A stretch of DNA of 20,750 nucleotides from a virus. The stretch is from the IMG/VR virus record IMGVR_UViG_3300022074_000465, positions 1 through 20,750 of that record. One strand, given 5' to 3'. The translations under genes were made by a program, and so were the position numbers. The stretch's first letter is position 1. Each line of letters opens with the position of its first letter. Below are positions 1 to 8,332 of the stretch, in pieces. Below the pieces are notes generated by a model, which did no database searches, was not told the DNA's origin, and was given only the letters and a program-made list of their open reading frames with translations.

Positions 1-12
1 ATTCTAAATCGC

Positions 13-42
13 TTTACAAAAAAATTTTTTTCACTATATATT
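13..42 (+). promoter_or_regulatory. sigma70-like promoter upstream of the packaging genes
   Basis: A -35-like TTTACA lies at 13-18 and a -10-like TATATT at 37-42, an 18-base spacer; TATATA at 35-40 would give a 16-base spacer. Each hexamer is one base from consensus. The spacer contains a perfect A7T7 tract (18-31), which would bend or stiffen the DNA. Transcription would start near position 49, about 75 bases before the terminase small-subunit ATG. All genes downstream are co-directional and closely packed, so this could drive the whole packaging/head block. The call rests on hexamers only; AT-rich DNA produces such matches by chance. Confidence 0.5.
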
Positions 43-90
43 GAGTTGCGTGGTTGTTTTCAAAGTGAGTCGCACCTGATTTGAGTCGCA
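42..90 (+). repeat. Three iterated 9-base motifs (TGAGTCGCA) before the terminase genes
   Basis: TGAGTCGCA occurs exactly at 66-74 and 82-90, and a two-mismatch copy, TGAGTTGCG, sits at 42-50. The starts are 24 and 16 bases apart, both multiples of eight. The motifs lie between the promoter and the terminase small-subunit gene. Small terminases commonly bind repeated sites near their own gene (pac/cos sites), and repressors bind iterated operators, so either role is possible. This is inference from spacing and position. Confidence 0.4.
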
Positions 91-125
91 ACCGCGCACC
101 AACGGTTAACAACCTGCGAGTGAAA

Positions 126-731
126 ATGACTATAACAGTAGAACCCGAAATGGGAGTTCCGTTAGATACTGTAAAACCTTCTATTGATTTGAAGGAACGT
201 ACCGCTACCGCTGCTAATACGGTTAAGGAACTAGAAAAACACGGGTTAGATACCACTGTTAATAAGGAATCCAAGGATATTGCCTCTAAGATATCAACAG
301 CTTATGCAGAGGACCCTGGTAAAACTTCAAAGAAAGTGTCTCATAAGAAACTTGCAACCCTAACACCCGCTTCAATTATACTAACAAACAGTATTATACA
401 GGAGTTTGGGCGGTCTGTAGTAGAAAATTCCTTACAAATTCGCCACCTTGTCACTAATAAACTGCTTTTAGAGACAGATAACCCCGATCCGAGGGTGAGA
501 ATACGTGCTTTAGAGCTTCTAGGTAAGATATCAGACGTAGGATTGTTTGCAGAGAAGTCTGAAGTTACTGTAACTCATCAGTCAACGGATGATTTGAGAG
601 AGAAATTACGTTCAAAACTAGCAAAACTAGTAAATCCAGAGGAAGAAACCGAAGATGCCGTTGTTATTAACGGTGAATCTATAGATATAGAGGAAGAATT
701 AGGGCTAAAGGACAACAATGAGCGCAGTTAA
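126..731 (+). CDS. terS: terminase small subunit (putative)
   Basis: Probable DNA-recognition subunit of the packaging motor, which marks viral DNA and hands it to the large subunit. The ATG at 126 gives 201 residues, with a weak GCGAG about 5 bases upstream. The frame is open back to a TTG at 81, adding 15 residues, but that start has no clear Shine-Dalgarno and falls inside the repeat region. The N-terminal third is polar and low in structure. The middle and C-terminal parts are helical, and a segment reading RIRALELLGKISDVGLFAEK, followed by DDLREKLRSKLAKL, resembles small terminases that pair with this TerL type. The C-terminus is strongly acidic. It overlaps the large-subunit gene by 14 bases, the classic TerS-TerL arrangement. 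Assignment rests on that segment plus position, without a homology search; a transcriptional regulator is less likely. Confidence 0.72.
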   Translation: MTITVEPEMGVPLDTVKPSIDLKERTATAANTVKELEKHGLDTTVNKESKDIASKISTAYAEDPGKTSKKVSHKKLATLTPASIILTNSIIQEFGRSVVENSLQIRHLVTNKLLLETDNPDPRVRIRALELLGKISDVGLFAEKSEVTVTHQSTDDLREKLRSKLAKLVNPEEETEDAVVINGESIDIEEELGLKDNNERS

Positions 732-2277
732 CTCTACATTAGACTTCTCTGAGACTGAAATTCAGGTTATGTTGGATAATTTAGACCACTATACCCCTGA
801 CGAGGTGGCAGAAATTGATAGAATGGTCGATGAGTTAGCCACTCGCGGTAAAAACCAGAGGGCTTACGATGATTTAATAGCGTTTTGTCAACATATGCAG
901 TCTGATTACATAGTTGGGAAGCACCATAGGCTTCTAGCTAACATGTTAATGGACATAGAACAGGGTAAAAAAGACCGTATTTGCGTGAACATACCCCCTA
1001 GACATGGTAAATCTCAGCTTGTTTCTATCTTTTTTCCCGCATGGTTCTTGGGTAGAAACCCTAATAAGAAGGTAATGATGGTATCACATACGACCGATCT
1101 AGCGGTAGATTTTGGTAGAAAAGTACGTAACTTGATTGCCACAGATGAATATGCGTCTATATTCCCTACTGTAAAGCTTGCTATTGACTCTAAATCAGCG
1201 GGAAGATGGAATACAAACTCAGGAGGTGAATATTATGCTTGTGGAATTGGATCATCTATTGCTGGGCGTGGTGCTGATTTACTTCTTGTTGACGATCCTC
1301 ATTCTGAGCAAGATGTAATTAACGGTAACTTTGATGTTTTTGAGAAGGCATATGATTGGTTTACCTTTGGCGCACGTACACGTCTTATGCCTGGGGGCCG
1401 TGTAGCTATTATACAAACACGTTGGCATATGGACGACTTAACAGGGCGTGTTACTAAAGATATGAGCCAGAATGATAAGTCTGACCAGTATGAGATTGTA
1501 GAGTTTCCTGCTATACTAAAGATTGAAGATAAGAAAACTAAGAAAGAAGTAGAGAAACCTCTGTGGCCTGAGTTCTTTGACATGGAGGCTCTGCTCAGAA
1601 CTAAAGCGTCTATGCCTGTGTTCCAGTGGAATGCTCAGTATCAACAAGAACCTACAGCAGAAGAAGCCTCTATTGTAAAAAGAGAATGGTGGATGCGGTG
1701 GAAGAACGAGGAACCTCCTATATGTGAATATATTATCATGTCTTTGGATGCAGCTGCTGAAACACATAATAGAGCTGACTATACGGCATTAACAACGTGG
1801 GGAGTTTTCTTAAACGAAAACGATAATACACATGGCATTATACTTTTAAATAGTATAAAGAAACGCCTAGAGTTCCCAGAGTTAAAAAATTTATCGTTAG
1901 AAGAGTACGACAGATGGAATCCAGATTCGTTTATTGTGGAGAAGAAAAGTGCAGGTACGGCTATATATCAGGAGATGAGACGTATGGGTATTCCTGTACA
2001 GGAGTATACTCCTCACAGAGGATCAGGAGATAAACTAGCACGTCTAAACTCTGTAACTGATATTGTATCGTCAGGTTTAGTATGGGTTCCTGAGACACGC
2101 TGGGCAGAGGAATTGATAGAAGAGGTTGCAGGATTTCCATTTATGAGCCATGATGACCTCGTGGATTCTACTGTTATGGCACTAATGCGGTTTCGGCAGG
2201 GAGGATTCCTACGGCTACCAAGTGATGAACTAGATGACATTATATACTTTAAGCAGAGAAAAGGTGGATATTACTAA
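718..2277 (+). CDS. terL: terminase large subunit (packaging ATPase-nuclease)
   Basis: The motor that pumps DNA into the prohead through the portal and cuts it at the end of packaging. The 519 residues are a normal length. The ATPase domain shows Walker A PPRHGKS at residues 93-99, a hydrophobic strand ending in the Walker B acids LLLVDD at 188-193, and a coupling motif IIQTRWHMDDL at 231-241. The RNase H-like nuclease domain follows, with likely metal ligands in SLDAA (D344), IVEKK (E408) and SHDD (D479/D480). An AAAGGA lies 5 bases before the ATG, so translation can begin within the end of the small-subunit gene. The stop overlaps the portal start as TAATG. All catalytic motifs are present, so it should be active. 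Confidence 0.96.
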   Translation: MSAVNSTLDFSETEIQVMLDNLDHYTPDEVAEIDRMVDELATRGKNQRAYDDLIAFCQHMQSDYIVGKHHRLLANMLMDIEQGKKDRICVNIPPRHGKSQLVSIFFPAWFLGRNPNKKVMMVSHTTDLAVDFGRKVRNLIATDEYASIFPTVKLAIDSKSAGRWNTNSGGEYYACGIGSSIAGRGADLLLVDDPHSEQDVINGNFDVFEKAYDWFTFGARTRLMPGGRVAIIQTRWHMDDLTGRVTKDMSQNDKSDQYEIVEFPAILKIEDKKTKKEVEKPLWPEFFDMEALLRTKASMPVFQWNAQYQQEPTAEEASIVKREWWMRWKNEEPPICEYIIMSLDAAAETHNRADYTALTTWGVFLNENDNTHGIILLNSIKKRLEFPELKNLSLEEYDRWNPDSFIVEKKSAGTAIYQEMRRMGIPVQEYTPHRGSGDKLARLNSVTDIVSSGLVWVPETRWAEELIEEVAGFPFMSHDDLVDSTVMALMRFRQGGFLRLPSDELDDIIYFKQRKGGYY

Positions 2278-4655
2278 TGGCTATTGAAAAAAGTTTGTAC
2301 CAAGCCCCTAATGGAATAGATACAGAAGAGGGGAAATCGCTAGAGATAGATATAGTTAATCCAGAGATGGTAACTTTTGATGACGGTAGTATGGAAGTAA
2401 CGATTATACCTGATGCAGCTACAGCAGACAGCATCCCCTTTGATGGTAATATAGTAGATTTTTTAGAAGATACCCAGTTATCAGCTTTGTCTGGAGACTT
2501 ACTTGATATGGTAGAGTCTGATATGGACAGTCGTAAAGAGTGGGCTGATATCTTTGTAAAAGGGTTAGATGTGTTGGGTTTCAAATATGAGGAACGCACT
2601 GATCCTTGGGAGGGAGCTTGTGGAGTGTACTCTACCGTGTTAGCAGAAGCTGCTATACGCTTCCAAGCTGAGACTATGAGTGAGACGTTTCCTTCCGCAG
2701 GACCAGTAAAAACAAAAATACTTGGTGAGGAGACTAAAGAGAAAGAAGCAGCAGCAACCCGTGTGAAGGCTGATATGAATTATCAGTTAACAGAAAACAT
2801 GGTAGAGTATCGCCCAGAGCATGAAAGATTACTATATAATCTTGGTTTAGCAGGGTCTGCGTTTAAGAAAGTGTACTATGATCCTAATTTAGGGCGACAG
2901 TGTGCTATATTTATCCCAGCTGAAGATGTAATCGTCCCCTATGGCGCATCACATATAGAGACAGCAGAACGTGTTACACATGTAATGCGGAAGACTAAGA
3001 ATGAATTGAAGAAGCTACAGGCAGTAGGATTTTACAGTGATATAGACTTAGGAGAACCCGAACCTTACCACACGGACATAGAAGAACGTAAGGCCGAAGA
3101 AGGTGGGTACTCTCTTACAGATGATGACCGTTATGCTATATACGAGATACACGCAGATATTGTTATTGAGGGCGTTGACGATGAGGATGATATCGCTCGT
3201 CCCTACGTGGTTACTATAGAACGTGGTTCAGGGTCTATTTTAGCTATACGTAGGAACTATGCCCCTGAAGACACTTTAATGTTAAAACGGCAACATTTTG
3301 TACATTACGTATATGTACCAGGATTTGGATTTTACGGGTTAGGACTTATTCATATTATAGGTGGCTACGCCCGTGCAGGAACCTCCTTGATACGCCAGCT
3401 CGTAGATGCTGGTACACTAGCTAACCTCCCTGGCGGTCTAAAGGCCCGTGGTCTTCGTATCAAGGGGGACGATACGCCTATAGAACCTGGGGAGTTTAAA
3501 GATGTAGATGTGCCATCAGGTAGTATACGGGATAATATTATGCCGTTACCATATAAAGAACCTAGCCAGACTCTCTTGGCATTACTCAATCAAATTACAA
3601 CTGAGGGTAGAAGACTAGGGGCTATCAGTGACATGAATATATCAGATATGTCGGCTAATGCCCCTGTAGGTACAACACTGGCTCTTTTAGAGAGAACCCT
3701 CAAACCTATGGCAGCAGTACAAGCCCGCGTACATTATGCTATGAAACAAGAGTTTAAACTCTTAAAGATGATAATGTCTGAGTATGCCCCTGCAGAGTAT
3801 TCTTACTTACCTGAAAGAGGTGAGATGACCGCAAGGCAGGTTGATTACTCTATGACAGACGTTATTCCTGTATCTGATCCTAATAGTTCTACTATGGCGC
3901 AAAGGGTTGTACAGTATCAAGCTGTCCTGCAGATGGCGCAACAAGCCCCACAGATATATGACTTACCACAGCTACATAGACAGATGATAGAAGTATTAGG
4001 GGTAAAGAACGCTGAGAAGCTTGTACCGACTAAAGATGATATCAAACCTTCTGATCCTGTTAGCGAGAACATGGCAGCTCTATTAGGTAAACCGATGAAG
4101 GCTTTCATTTACCAAGACCACGAAGCACATATCGCTGCACATATGGCGTTCATGCAAGACCCAATGATTGCTCAAATGATAGGGCAGAACCCACAAGCCA
4201 AGAGAATTATGGCTGGACTGCAAGCTCACATAGCAGAGCATCTAGGGTTTAAGTATAGAAAAGATATTGAGCAGCGTGTAGGCGCACCACTTCCTGCACC
4301 TAATTCAGAGCTATCTGAAGAGATTGAGGTTAATCTAGCTAGAGTCGTTGCCGAAGCAGGTAAACAACTAACTCAGGCTAATATGCAACAAGCAGCACAA
4401 AAACAAGCTATGGCTAAAGCAAAAGACCCAGTGGTTCAAATGCAACAAGCTGAGATGCAGATCAAACAGTCTGAAGTTCAACGGAAAGCTCAGAAAGATG
4501 CAGCAGACACAGCACTAGGTAAGGAGAAGCTTAATCTTGAGAAGACTAAGGTACAGATAGATGCTCAAGAGAAAGGTGTTAAGCTACAGGCAGATAAAGT
4601 TAAGGAAGATAATAAATTGGACTTAGAACTCTTCAAAACAACTAGGAAACAATAA
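2277..4655 (+). CDS. portal protein (P22-like, long form)
   Basis: Dodecameric ring at one head vertex that serves as DNA channel, terminase dock and adaptor platform. At 792 residues it is longer than most portals and similar to or longer than the P22 type (about 725). The N-terminal 80 residues are acidic. The core from about residue 85, with DPWEGACGVYSTVLAEAAIR and later GFYGLGLIHIIGGYARAGTS, has the look of the portal wing and clip. From about residue 681 to the end the protein is a Gln/Ala/Lys-rich helix with almost no hydrophobic core, suggesting a coiled-coil barrel or an unstructured tail projecting into the head. It starts in a TAATG junction with TerL and ends in one with the next small gene, so its translation is coupled on both sides. 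Order and size make this secure; the exact subfamily is inferred. Confidence 0.9.
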   Translation: MAIEKSLYQAPNGIDTEEGKSLEIDIVNPEMVTFDDGSMEVTIIPDAATADSIPFDGNIVDFLEDTQLSALSGDLLDMVESDMDSRKEWADIFVKGLDVLGFKYEERTDPWEGACGVYSTVLAEAAIRFQAETMSETFPSAGPVKTKILGEETKEKEAAATRVKADMNYQLTENMVEYRPEHERLLYNLGLAGSAFKKVYYDPNLGRQCAIFIPAEDVIVPYGASHIETAERVTHVMRKTKNELKKLQAVGFYSDIDLGEPEPYHTDIEERKAEEGGYSLTDDDRYAIYEIHADIVIEGVDDEDDIARPYVVTIERGSGSILAIRRNYAPEDTLMLKRQHFVHYVYVPGFGFYGLGLIHIIGGYARAGTSLIRQLVDAGTLANLPGGLKARGLRIKGDDTPIEPGEFKDVDVPSGSIRDNIMPLPYKEPSQTLLALLNQITTEGRRLGAISDMNISDMSANAPVGTTLALLERTLKPMAAVQARVHYAMKQEFKLLKMIMSEYAPAEYSYLPERGEMTARQVDYSMTDVIPVSDPNSSTMAQRVVQYQAVLQMAQQAPQIYDLPQLHRQMIEVLGVKNAEKLVPTKDDIKPSDPVSENMAALLGKPMKAFIYQDHEAHIAAHMAFMQDPMIAQMIGQNPQAKRIMAGLQAHIAEHLGFKYRKDIEQRVGAPLPAPNSELSEEIEVNLARVVAEAGKQLTQANMQQAAQKQAMAKAKDPVVQMQQAEMQIKQSEVQRKAQKDAADTALGKEKLNLEKTKVQIDAQEKGVKLQADKVKEDNKLDLELFKTTRKQ

Positions 4656-4852
4656 TGGCTAAAACCGTCTTTGACGTGCTTAAAGAAAAAATCGAAGAAG
4701 AAATAACTTCTGCAGAAGAATTTCTTAGTGGCGGGGGAGCAAGAGACTTTTCCCAATACAAAGAAACAACTGGTTTGATACGGGGTCTTCAAATTAGTTT
4801 ATCGTACATAGAAGACCTCTCGCGCAATAACATGGAAGATGACAATGACTGA
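4655..4852 (+). CDS. small conserved phage protein between portal and co-chaperonin
   Basis: A 65-residue acidic, mostly helical protein. The first half (KTVFDVLKEKIEEEITSAEE) would form a charged helix, and GLIRGLQISLSYIEDL a second. A Gly-rich turn SGGGARD lies between them, and the C-terminus is acidic (MEDDND). There is no signal peptide or membrane segment. It starts with a TAATG junction at the portal stop and overlaps the GroES-like gene. I recall similar short proteins at this place in marine phages but know no function. Its fixed place between portal and scaffold genes suggests a minor head or assembly role. Confidence 0.65.
   Translation: MAKTVFDVLKEKIEEEITSAEEFLSGGGARDFSQYKETTGLIRGLQISLSYIEDLSRNNMEDDND
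4834..4838 (+). promoter_or_regulatory. ribosome-binding site deciding the co-chaperonin start
   Basis: GGAAG at 4834-4838 touches the first in-frame ATG (4839) but lies 6 bases before the second (4845). Normal spacing therefore favours 4845 as the start of the GroES-like gene. The site sits inside the end of the preceding gene, linking translation of the two. Confidence 0.5.
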
Positions 4853-5231
4853 ATCAGTAAAATTAGTACAAGATAATACAACGGAAGAAGAGCTTGATGT
4901 TCAACTTCCTGTACCTGTTGGGTATAGAGTTTTAATAGCTATGCCTGAAATTGAAGAAACCTACACGGACACAAAAATCCTAAAGACTAAAACTGTTATG
5001 CACCAAGAACATATCATGTCTATTATTGGACTGGTGCTTGATATGGGTAGTCAAGCTTATACAGACAAAGAACGGTTTGGAGACAAACCTTGGTGTAAAG
5101 TAGGCGACTATGTAATGTTTCGTGCCAATACTGGTACGCGATTTAAAGTCGGTGATATTGAATATCGTTTAATGAACGACGATTCAATAGAAGCTGTGGT
5201 TACTGATCCTCGCGGTGTAGCGAGAGCATAA
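4845..5231 (+). CDS. phage GroES-like co-chaperonin
   Basis: Probable cap for the host GroEL ring, letting the host chaperonin fold phage proteins, as T4 gp31 does for its capsid protein. The 128 residues (130 if ATG 4839 is used) fit the GroES layout after a 20-residue leader: a PVGYRVLIAMPE strand at about 24-35, matching the PLHDRVIVK strand of GroES; a mobile-loop region at about 38-58 holding KIL, comparable to the GroEL-binding IVL; GLVLDMG at 62-68, like the GEVLAVG strand; KVGDYVMF at 85-92, the hallmark GroES strand; and a final strand pair ending in DDSIEAVV, like ESDILAIV. It lies between portal and scaffold genes, so the client is likely a structural protein. Position 32 in the alignment lacks the usual R/K repertoire, but the fold pattern is clear. 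Confidence 0.82.
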   Translation: MTESVKLVQDNTTEEELDVQLPVPVGYRVLIAMPEIEETYTDTKILKTKTVMHQEHIMSIIGLVLDMGSQAYTDKERFGDKPWCKVGDYVMFRANTGTRFKVGDIEYRLMNDDSIEAVVTDPRGVARA

Positions 5232-5241
5232 GGAATATAAA

Positions 5242-6291
5242 ATGGCATTTCAAAAAGTAGAATATAATTTTCCTGACGATGAAAAAAAAGATATAGATAT
5301 TGAAAGTTCTAGCGCAGTGGAGATTGATATATCTGGAAAAAAGAAAGAAGAGGCAGATGAGTCCAAAAGCCAAGAAAATAATAAAAGAAGCGAAGTGGCT
5401 CCTGTTGAAGACAACTTTGAAATTGAGGTTGTCGATGATACGCCAAAAGCTGATAGAAATCGTAAGGCTTCCGAGCCACCTGAAGAGGTCACTGATGAGG
5501 AGTTGCAAAAATATTCTGATCAAGTGCAAAAACGTATTAAGCACTTCAGTAAAGGCTATCACGATGAAAGGCGGGCAAAAGAATCTGCGTTCAGAGAAAA
5601 ACAAGAGTTAGAGAGTTTAGCTAGAACTCTTGTTGAAGAAAATAAAAAATTAAAAGGCAATGTTAGCAAAAATCAAGAAGCATTACTAGAGCAAGCTAAG
5701 AAGGGCGCATCTGTAGAGCTAGAACAAGCTAAAAAAGCATATAAGAATGCGTATGAGTCTGGAGACGCAGATGCTGTTGTCGAAGCACAAGATAGCTTAA
5801 CCAATGCTAAGATTAAGACAGATAAGCTACAGAACTTTAAATTGCCCACTTTACAAGAAGCAGAAACTCCTGTACAACCAGAAACAGATAGTGTTCCTAA
5901 AACACAGGCTCAACAACAAGTTGATCAAAAAGCCGTATCATGGTCTCAAAAGAACCCGTGGTTTGGTACAGATGATGAAATGACGAGTCTTGCTTTAGGT
6001 CTGCACAACAAGTTAGCAAAGCAGGGTGTAAACCTGCAAAGCGATGAATACTACGAGGCAATAGATACTCGTATGCGCCAGCTCTTCCCCGATAATTTTG
6101 ATGGGGGAGGAAAATTAGAGGATGAACAGCCGAAGCAAAAGCCAAATGTGGTCGCACCCGCAACGCGGAGCCTACCTGTTAAAAAGGTTAAATTATCGAA
6201 GACTGCGGTTACAATAGCTAAAAAGTTAGGAGTCCCCCTAGAATTATACGCCCAAATGGTTGCAGAAGAAATGAGGAAAGAAAATGGCTGA
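5242..6291 (+). CDS. scaffold protein (putative)
   Basis: Probable internal scaffold that guides procapsid assembly and then leaves. The 349 residues have a typical scaffold profile: an acidic, disordered N-terminus (1-80) rich in D, E, S and K; a long charged helical or coiled-coil region (about 83-200) starting TDEELQKYSDQVQKRIKHFS; a compact segment with NPWFGTDDEMTSLALG at about 237-252; a Gln/Pro-rich linker; and a basic C-terminal helix pair (about 313-349, KKVKLSKTAVTIAKKLGVPL) like the coat-binding ends of other scaffolds. AAGGA lies 7 bases before the ATG. There is no protease motif. It precedes the capsid genes, the expected place. It could carry other internal roles, but scaffold is the best reading. 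Confidence 0.78.
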   Translation: MAFQKVEYNFPDDEKKDIDIESSSAVEIDISGKKKEEADESKSQENNKRSEVAPVEDNFEIEVVDDTPKADRNRKASEPPEEVTDEELQKYSDQVQKRIKHFSKGYHDERRAKESAFREKQELESLARTLVEENKKLKGNVSKNQEALLEQAKKGASVELEQAKKAYKNAYESGDADAVVEAQDSLTNAKIKTDKLQNFKLPTLQEAETPVQPETDSVPKTQAQQQVDQKAVSWSQKNPWFGTDDEMTSLALGLHNKLAKQGVNLQSDEYYEAIDTRMRQLFPDNFDGGGKLEDEQPKQKPNVVAPATRSLPVKKVKLSKTAVTIAKKLGVPLELYAQMVAEEMRKENG

Positions 6292-6733
6292 AAACAGAAT
6301 TAACCGTGAAGACGGTACTCGTGAAAACAATGTTCGTAAAAGAAGTTGGCAGCGCCCAGAGGTTTTACCTTCGCCACATCCAGAAAAAGGTTATGCTTTT
6401 AGATGGATACGAACTAGTAATCAAGGGCAAGTTGACGCCACTAATGTATCCTCAAAATTACGTGAAGGTTGGGAACCTGTAAAGGCAAGCGATCATCCTG
6501 AAATTACGATGGTAACTGTAGAGAACGAAAGATTTGCAGATAACGTGGTAATAGGAGGATTAATGCTCTGTAAGGCTCCTGTTGAGTTAGTAGGAGAACG
6601 TTCTGACTATTATAAACAACAGACAGATAATCAAATACACTCAGTGGATAACAACCTCATGCGAGAAAACGACCCTCGGATGCCTATCTTCAATGAAAGG
6701 AAGTCGAAGGTTACTTTTGGAAAAGGTAGTTAA
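6284..6733 (+). CDS. conserved phage protein of unknown function between scaffold and capsid genes
   Basis: A 149-residue soluble, polar protein that overlaps the scaffold gene by 8 bases. Recognisable stretches are RKRSWQRPEVLPSPHPEKGY, then AFRWIRTSNQGQVDATNVSS, REGWEPVKASDHPEITMV, and a glycine-rich hydrophobic strand VVIGGLMLCKAPVEL. The Arg/Trp-rich start and the lysine-rich end (ERKSKVTFGKGS) are basic. No catalytic motif, signal or membrane segment is visible. I remember similar proteins at this position in marine phage genomes, always unnamed. Placement suggests a head-assembly or minor virion role. The next gene begins 31 bases on, after an AT-rich gap with its own AGGAG. Confidence 0.65.
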   Translation: MAENRINREDGTRENNVRKRSWQRPEVLPSPHPEKGYAFRWIRTSNQGQVDATNVSSKLREGWEPVKASDHPEITMVTVENERFADNVVIGGLMLCKAPVELVGERSDYYKQQTDNQIHSVDNNLMRENDPRMPIFNERKSKVTFGKGS

Positions 6734-6764
6734 TTTTAATATAGGATAATTTAGGAGACTAATT

Positions 6765-7403
6765 ATGGCTTATCCAACTATATCTGCCCCCTATGGGCTT
6801 GTACCTGTTGGTTTAATTGGTGGACGGTCTTATGCAGGTTCTACTCGCCAAATGAGAATAGCTAGTAACTACGGTACAGCTATCGGCAAAGGTGATTTAG
6901 TAAAACGTGTAAATGACGGCACTATTGAACGTGACGGAAGTACAACAGCTTTACCAGCTACTGGCACACTAGGTGTCTTCATGGGTTGTCAATATACTGA
7001 CCCAAATACTAGCCAATTAACATTTAACAACCAATATCCTGGTAGCATTGTTGCTAGTGACATTGATGCGTTTATCGTTGATGATCCTGATGTTGTGTTA
7101 AAAGCAGCTCTTTGTTCTTCAGGCACAACTATGGCTACAGTAGGGCGAACAGCTATTGGCAATAAAATTTCAATAATCAGCAACACATTAAATACTTTAA
7201 ATGGTCGTTCTAAATTGGCTCTTACGTCTGGGTCGATTGCAACAACGTCAACATTACCATTTCAAATTATTGATGTAGTTGAAGATACAAAGACGGGTAG
7301 CGACGCTTTTCAAGAAGTTCTTGTTATATATAGCGCACATGAAGACAATGGCAGTAACGTGTCTATTGGCGGTCATGCTTATCGTAACCCTGTCGGCTTG
7401 TAG
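6765..7403 (+). CDS. probable capsid decoration/minor head protein
   Basis: A 212-residue beta-rich protein immediately before the major capsid gene. It opens ISAPYGLVPVGLIGGRSYAG, a start I associate with virion proteins of marine phages, then alternates short strands and Gly/Thr/Ser loops (GTAIGKGDLVKRV, GTLGVFMGCQYTDP), and ends FQEVLVIYSAHEDN followed by RNPVGL. There are no helices of note, no signal and no enzyme motif. Size, composition and adjacency to the capsid gene fit a decoration or cementing protein, though direct evidence is lacking. AGGAG at 6753-6757 is 7 bases before the ATG. Its stop codon overlaps the ribosome-binding site of the capsid gene. Confidence 0.68.
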   Translation: MAYPTISAPYGLVPVGLIGGRSYAGSTRQMRIASNYGTAIGKGDLVKRVNDGTIERDGSTTALPATGTLGVFMGCQYTDPNTSQLTFNNQYPGSIVASDIDAFIVDDPDVVLKAALCSSGTTMATVGRTAIGNKISIISNTLNTLNGRSKLALTSGSIATTSTLPFQIIDVVEDTKTGSDAFQEVLVIYSAHEDNGSNVSIGGHAYRNPVGL

Positions 7404-7408
7404 GAGGT
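7402..7408 (+). promoter_or_regulatory. near-perfect Shine-Dalgarno of the major capsid gene
   Basis: AGGAGGT, 7 bases before ATG 7416, is the longest match to the anti-Shine-Dalgarno sequence in the window. It overlaps the stop of the preceding gene. The strength fits the need for hundreds of capsid copies per particle. Confidence 0.75.
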
Positions 7409-7415
7409 ATAGACA

Positions 7416-8324
7416 ATGGCAATATCCCGCGCACAACTTCTTAAAGAACTACTTCCTGGCCTTAACGCACTCTTCGGTTTAGAGTATGCTAAGTACGGTG
7501 AGGAACATGCAGAAATTTTTGAATCAGAAACTTCTGACCGTTCATTTGAAGAAGAAACCAAGCTGAGTGGCTTCTCAGCTGCACCTGTTAAAGACGAAGG
7601 CTCTGCCATCGAATATGACAATGCACAAGAAGCTTTTACGTCACGATATAACCACGAAACAGTGGCAATGGGTTTTTCAATTACTGAAGAAGCTATTGAG
7701 GATAACCTGTATGACTCATTGTCATCTCGTTATACTAAAGCACTAGCTCGTGCTATGGCGTATACAAAACAAGTAAAGGCAGCTTCTATATTGAACAATG
7801 CCTTTGATTCAGGTACTACTTATGGAGATGGAGTGGAACTCTGTTCTACTGCACACCCTCTAGTTTCAGGTGGTACTAACTCAAACGAACCAGCAACTGC
7901 TGCTGACTTGAATGAAACTTCTCTTGAAGCTGCTGTCATTCAAATCGCAAGTTGGACAGACGAGCGTGGCTTACTAATAGCTTCAAAACCTCGTAAGTTG
8001 GTTATCCCACCGAATTTACAGTTTGTGGCAACTAGATTGCTAGAGACTGAAGGACGTGTGGGAACCGCAGATAACGATCTGAATGCAATCCGTAACAACG
8101 GTGCAATTCCAGAGGGTTATACTGTTAACCACTATCTAACAGATACTGACGCATGGTTCTTAATGACAGACGTTCCAAATGGTCTAAAGCATTTCACACG
8201 TAGTCCAATGGCTACTTCAATGGATGCTGACTTTGATACAGGTAACAGTCGTTACAAAGCCAGAGAGAGATATTCTTTCGGTGTATCAGACCCGTTAGGA
8301 ATCTTTGGCTCCCCAGGAGCATAA
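7416..8324 (+). CDS. major capsid protein
   Basis: Main shell protein, expected HK97 fold. The 302 residues begin MAISRAQLLKELLPGLNALF, an N-terminal helix typical of one marine-phage capsid family. Next come an acidic segment, then GFSITEEAIEDNLYD (spine-helix region), a helical RYTKALARAMAYTKQVKAAS, the loop STAHPLVSGGTNSN, and the C-terminal RYKARERYSFGVSDPLGIFG. The last motif and the HPL loop recall Mu gpT-type head subunits, but the subfamily is uncertain. The N-terminus shows no long delta domain, consistent with a separate scaffold gene. It has the best ribosome-binding site in the window and a terminator straight after it, both signs of a highly expressed structural gene. Confidence 0.88.
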   Translation: MAISRAQLLKELLPGLNALFGLEYAKYGEEHAEIFESETSDRSFEEETKLSGFSAAPVKDEGSAIEYDNAQEAFTSRYNHETVAMGFSITEEAIEDNLYDSLSSRYTKALARAMAYTKQVKAASILNNAFDSGTTYGDGVELCSTAHPLVSGGTNSNEPATAADLNETSLEAAVIQIASWTDERGLLIASKPRKLVIPPNLQFVATRLLETEGRVGTADNDLNAIRNNGAIPEGYTVNHYLTDTDAWFLMTDVPNGLKHFTRSPMATSMDADFDTGNSRYKARERYSFGVSDPLGIFGSPGA

Positions 8325-8332
8325 ATAATATT

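Noticed and set aside
81-125. TTG start extending the small terminase by 15 residues
   Set aside because: There is no good ribosome-binding site, it overlaps the iterated motif region, and the ATG at 126 is a better start.
5300-5611. 103-codon + frame inside the scaffold gene
   Set aside because: Alternative frame of an AT-rich, Lys-rich coding region, with no ribosome-binding site and no recognisable features.
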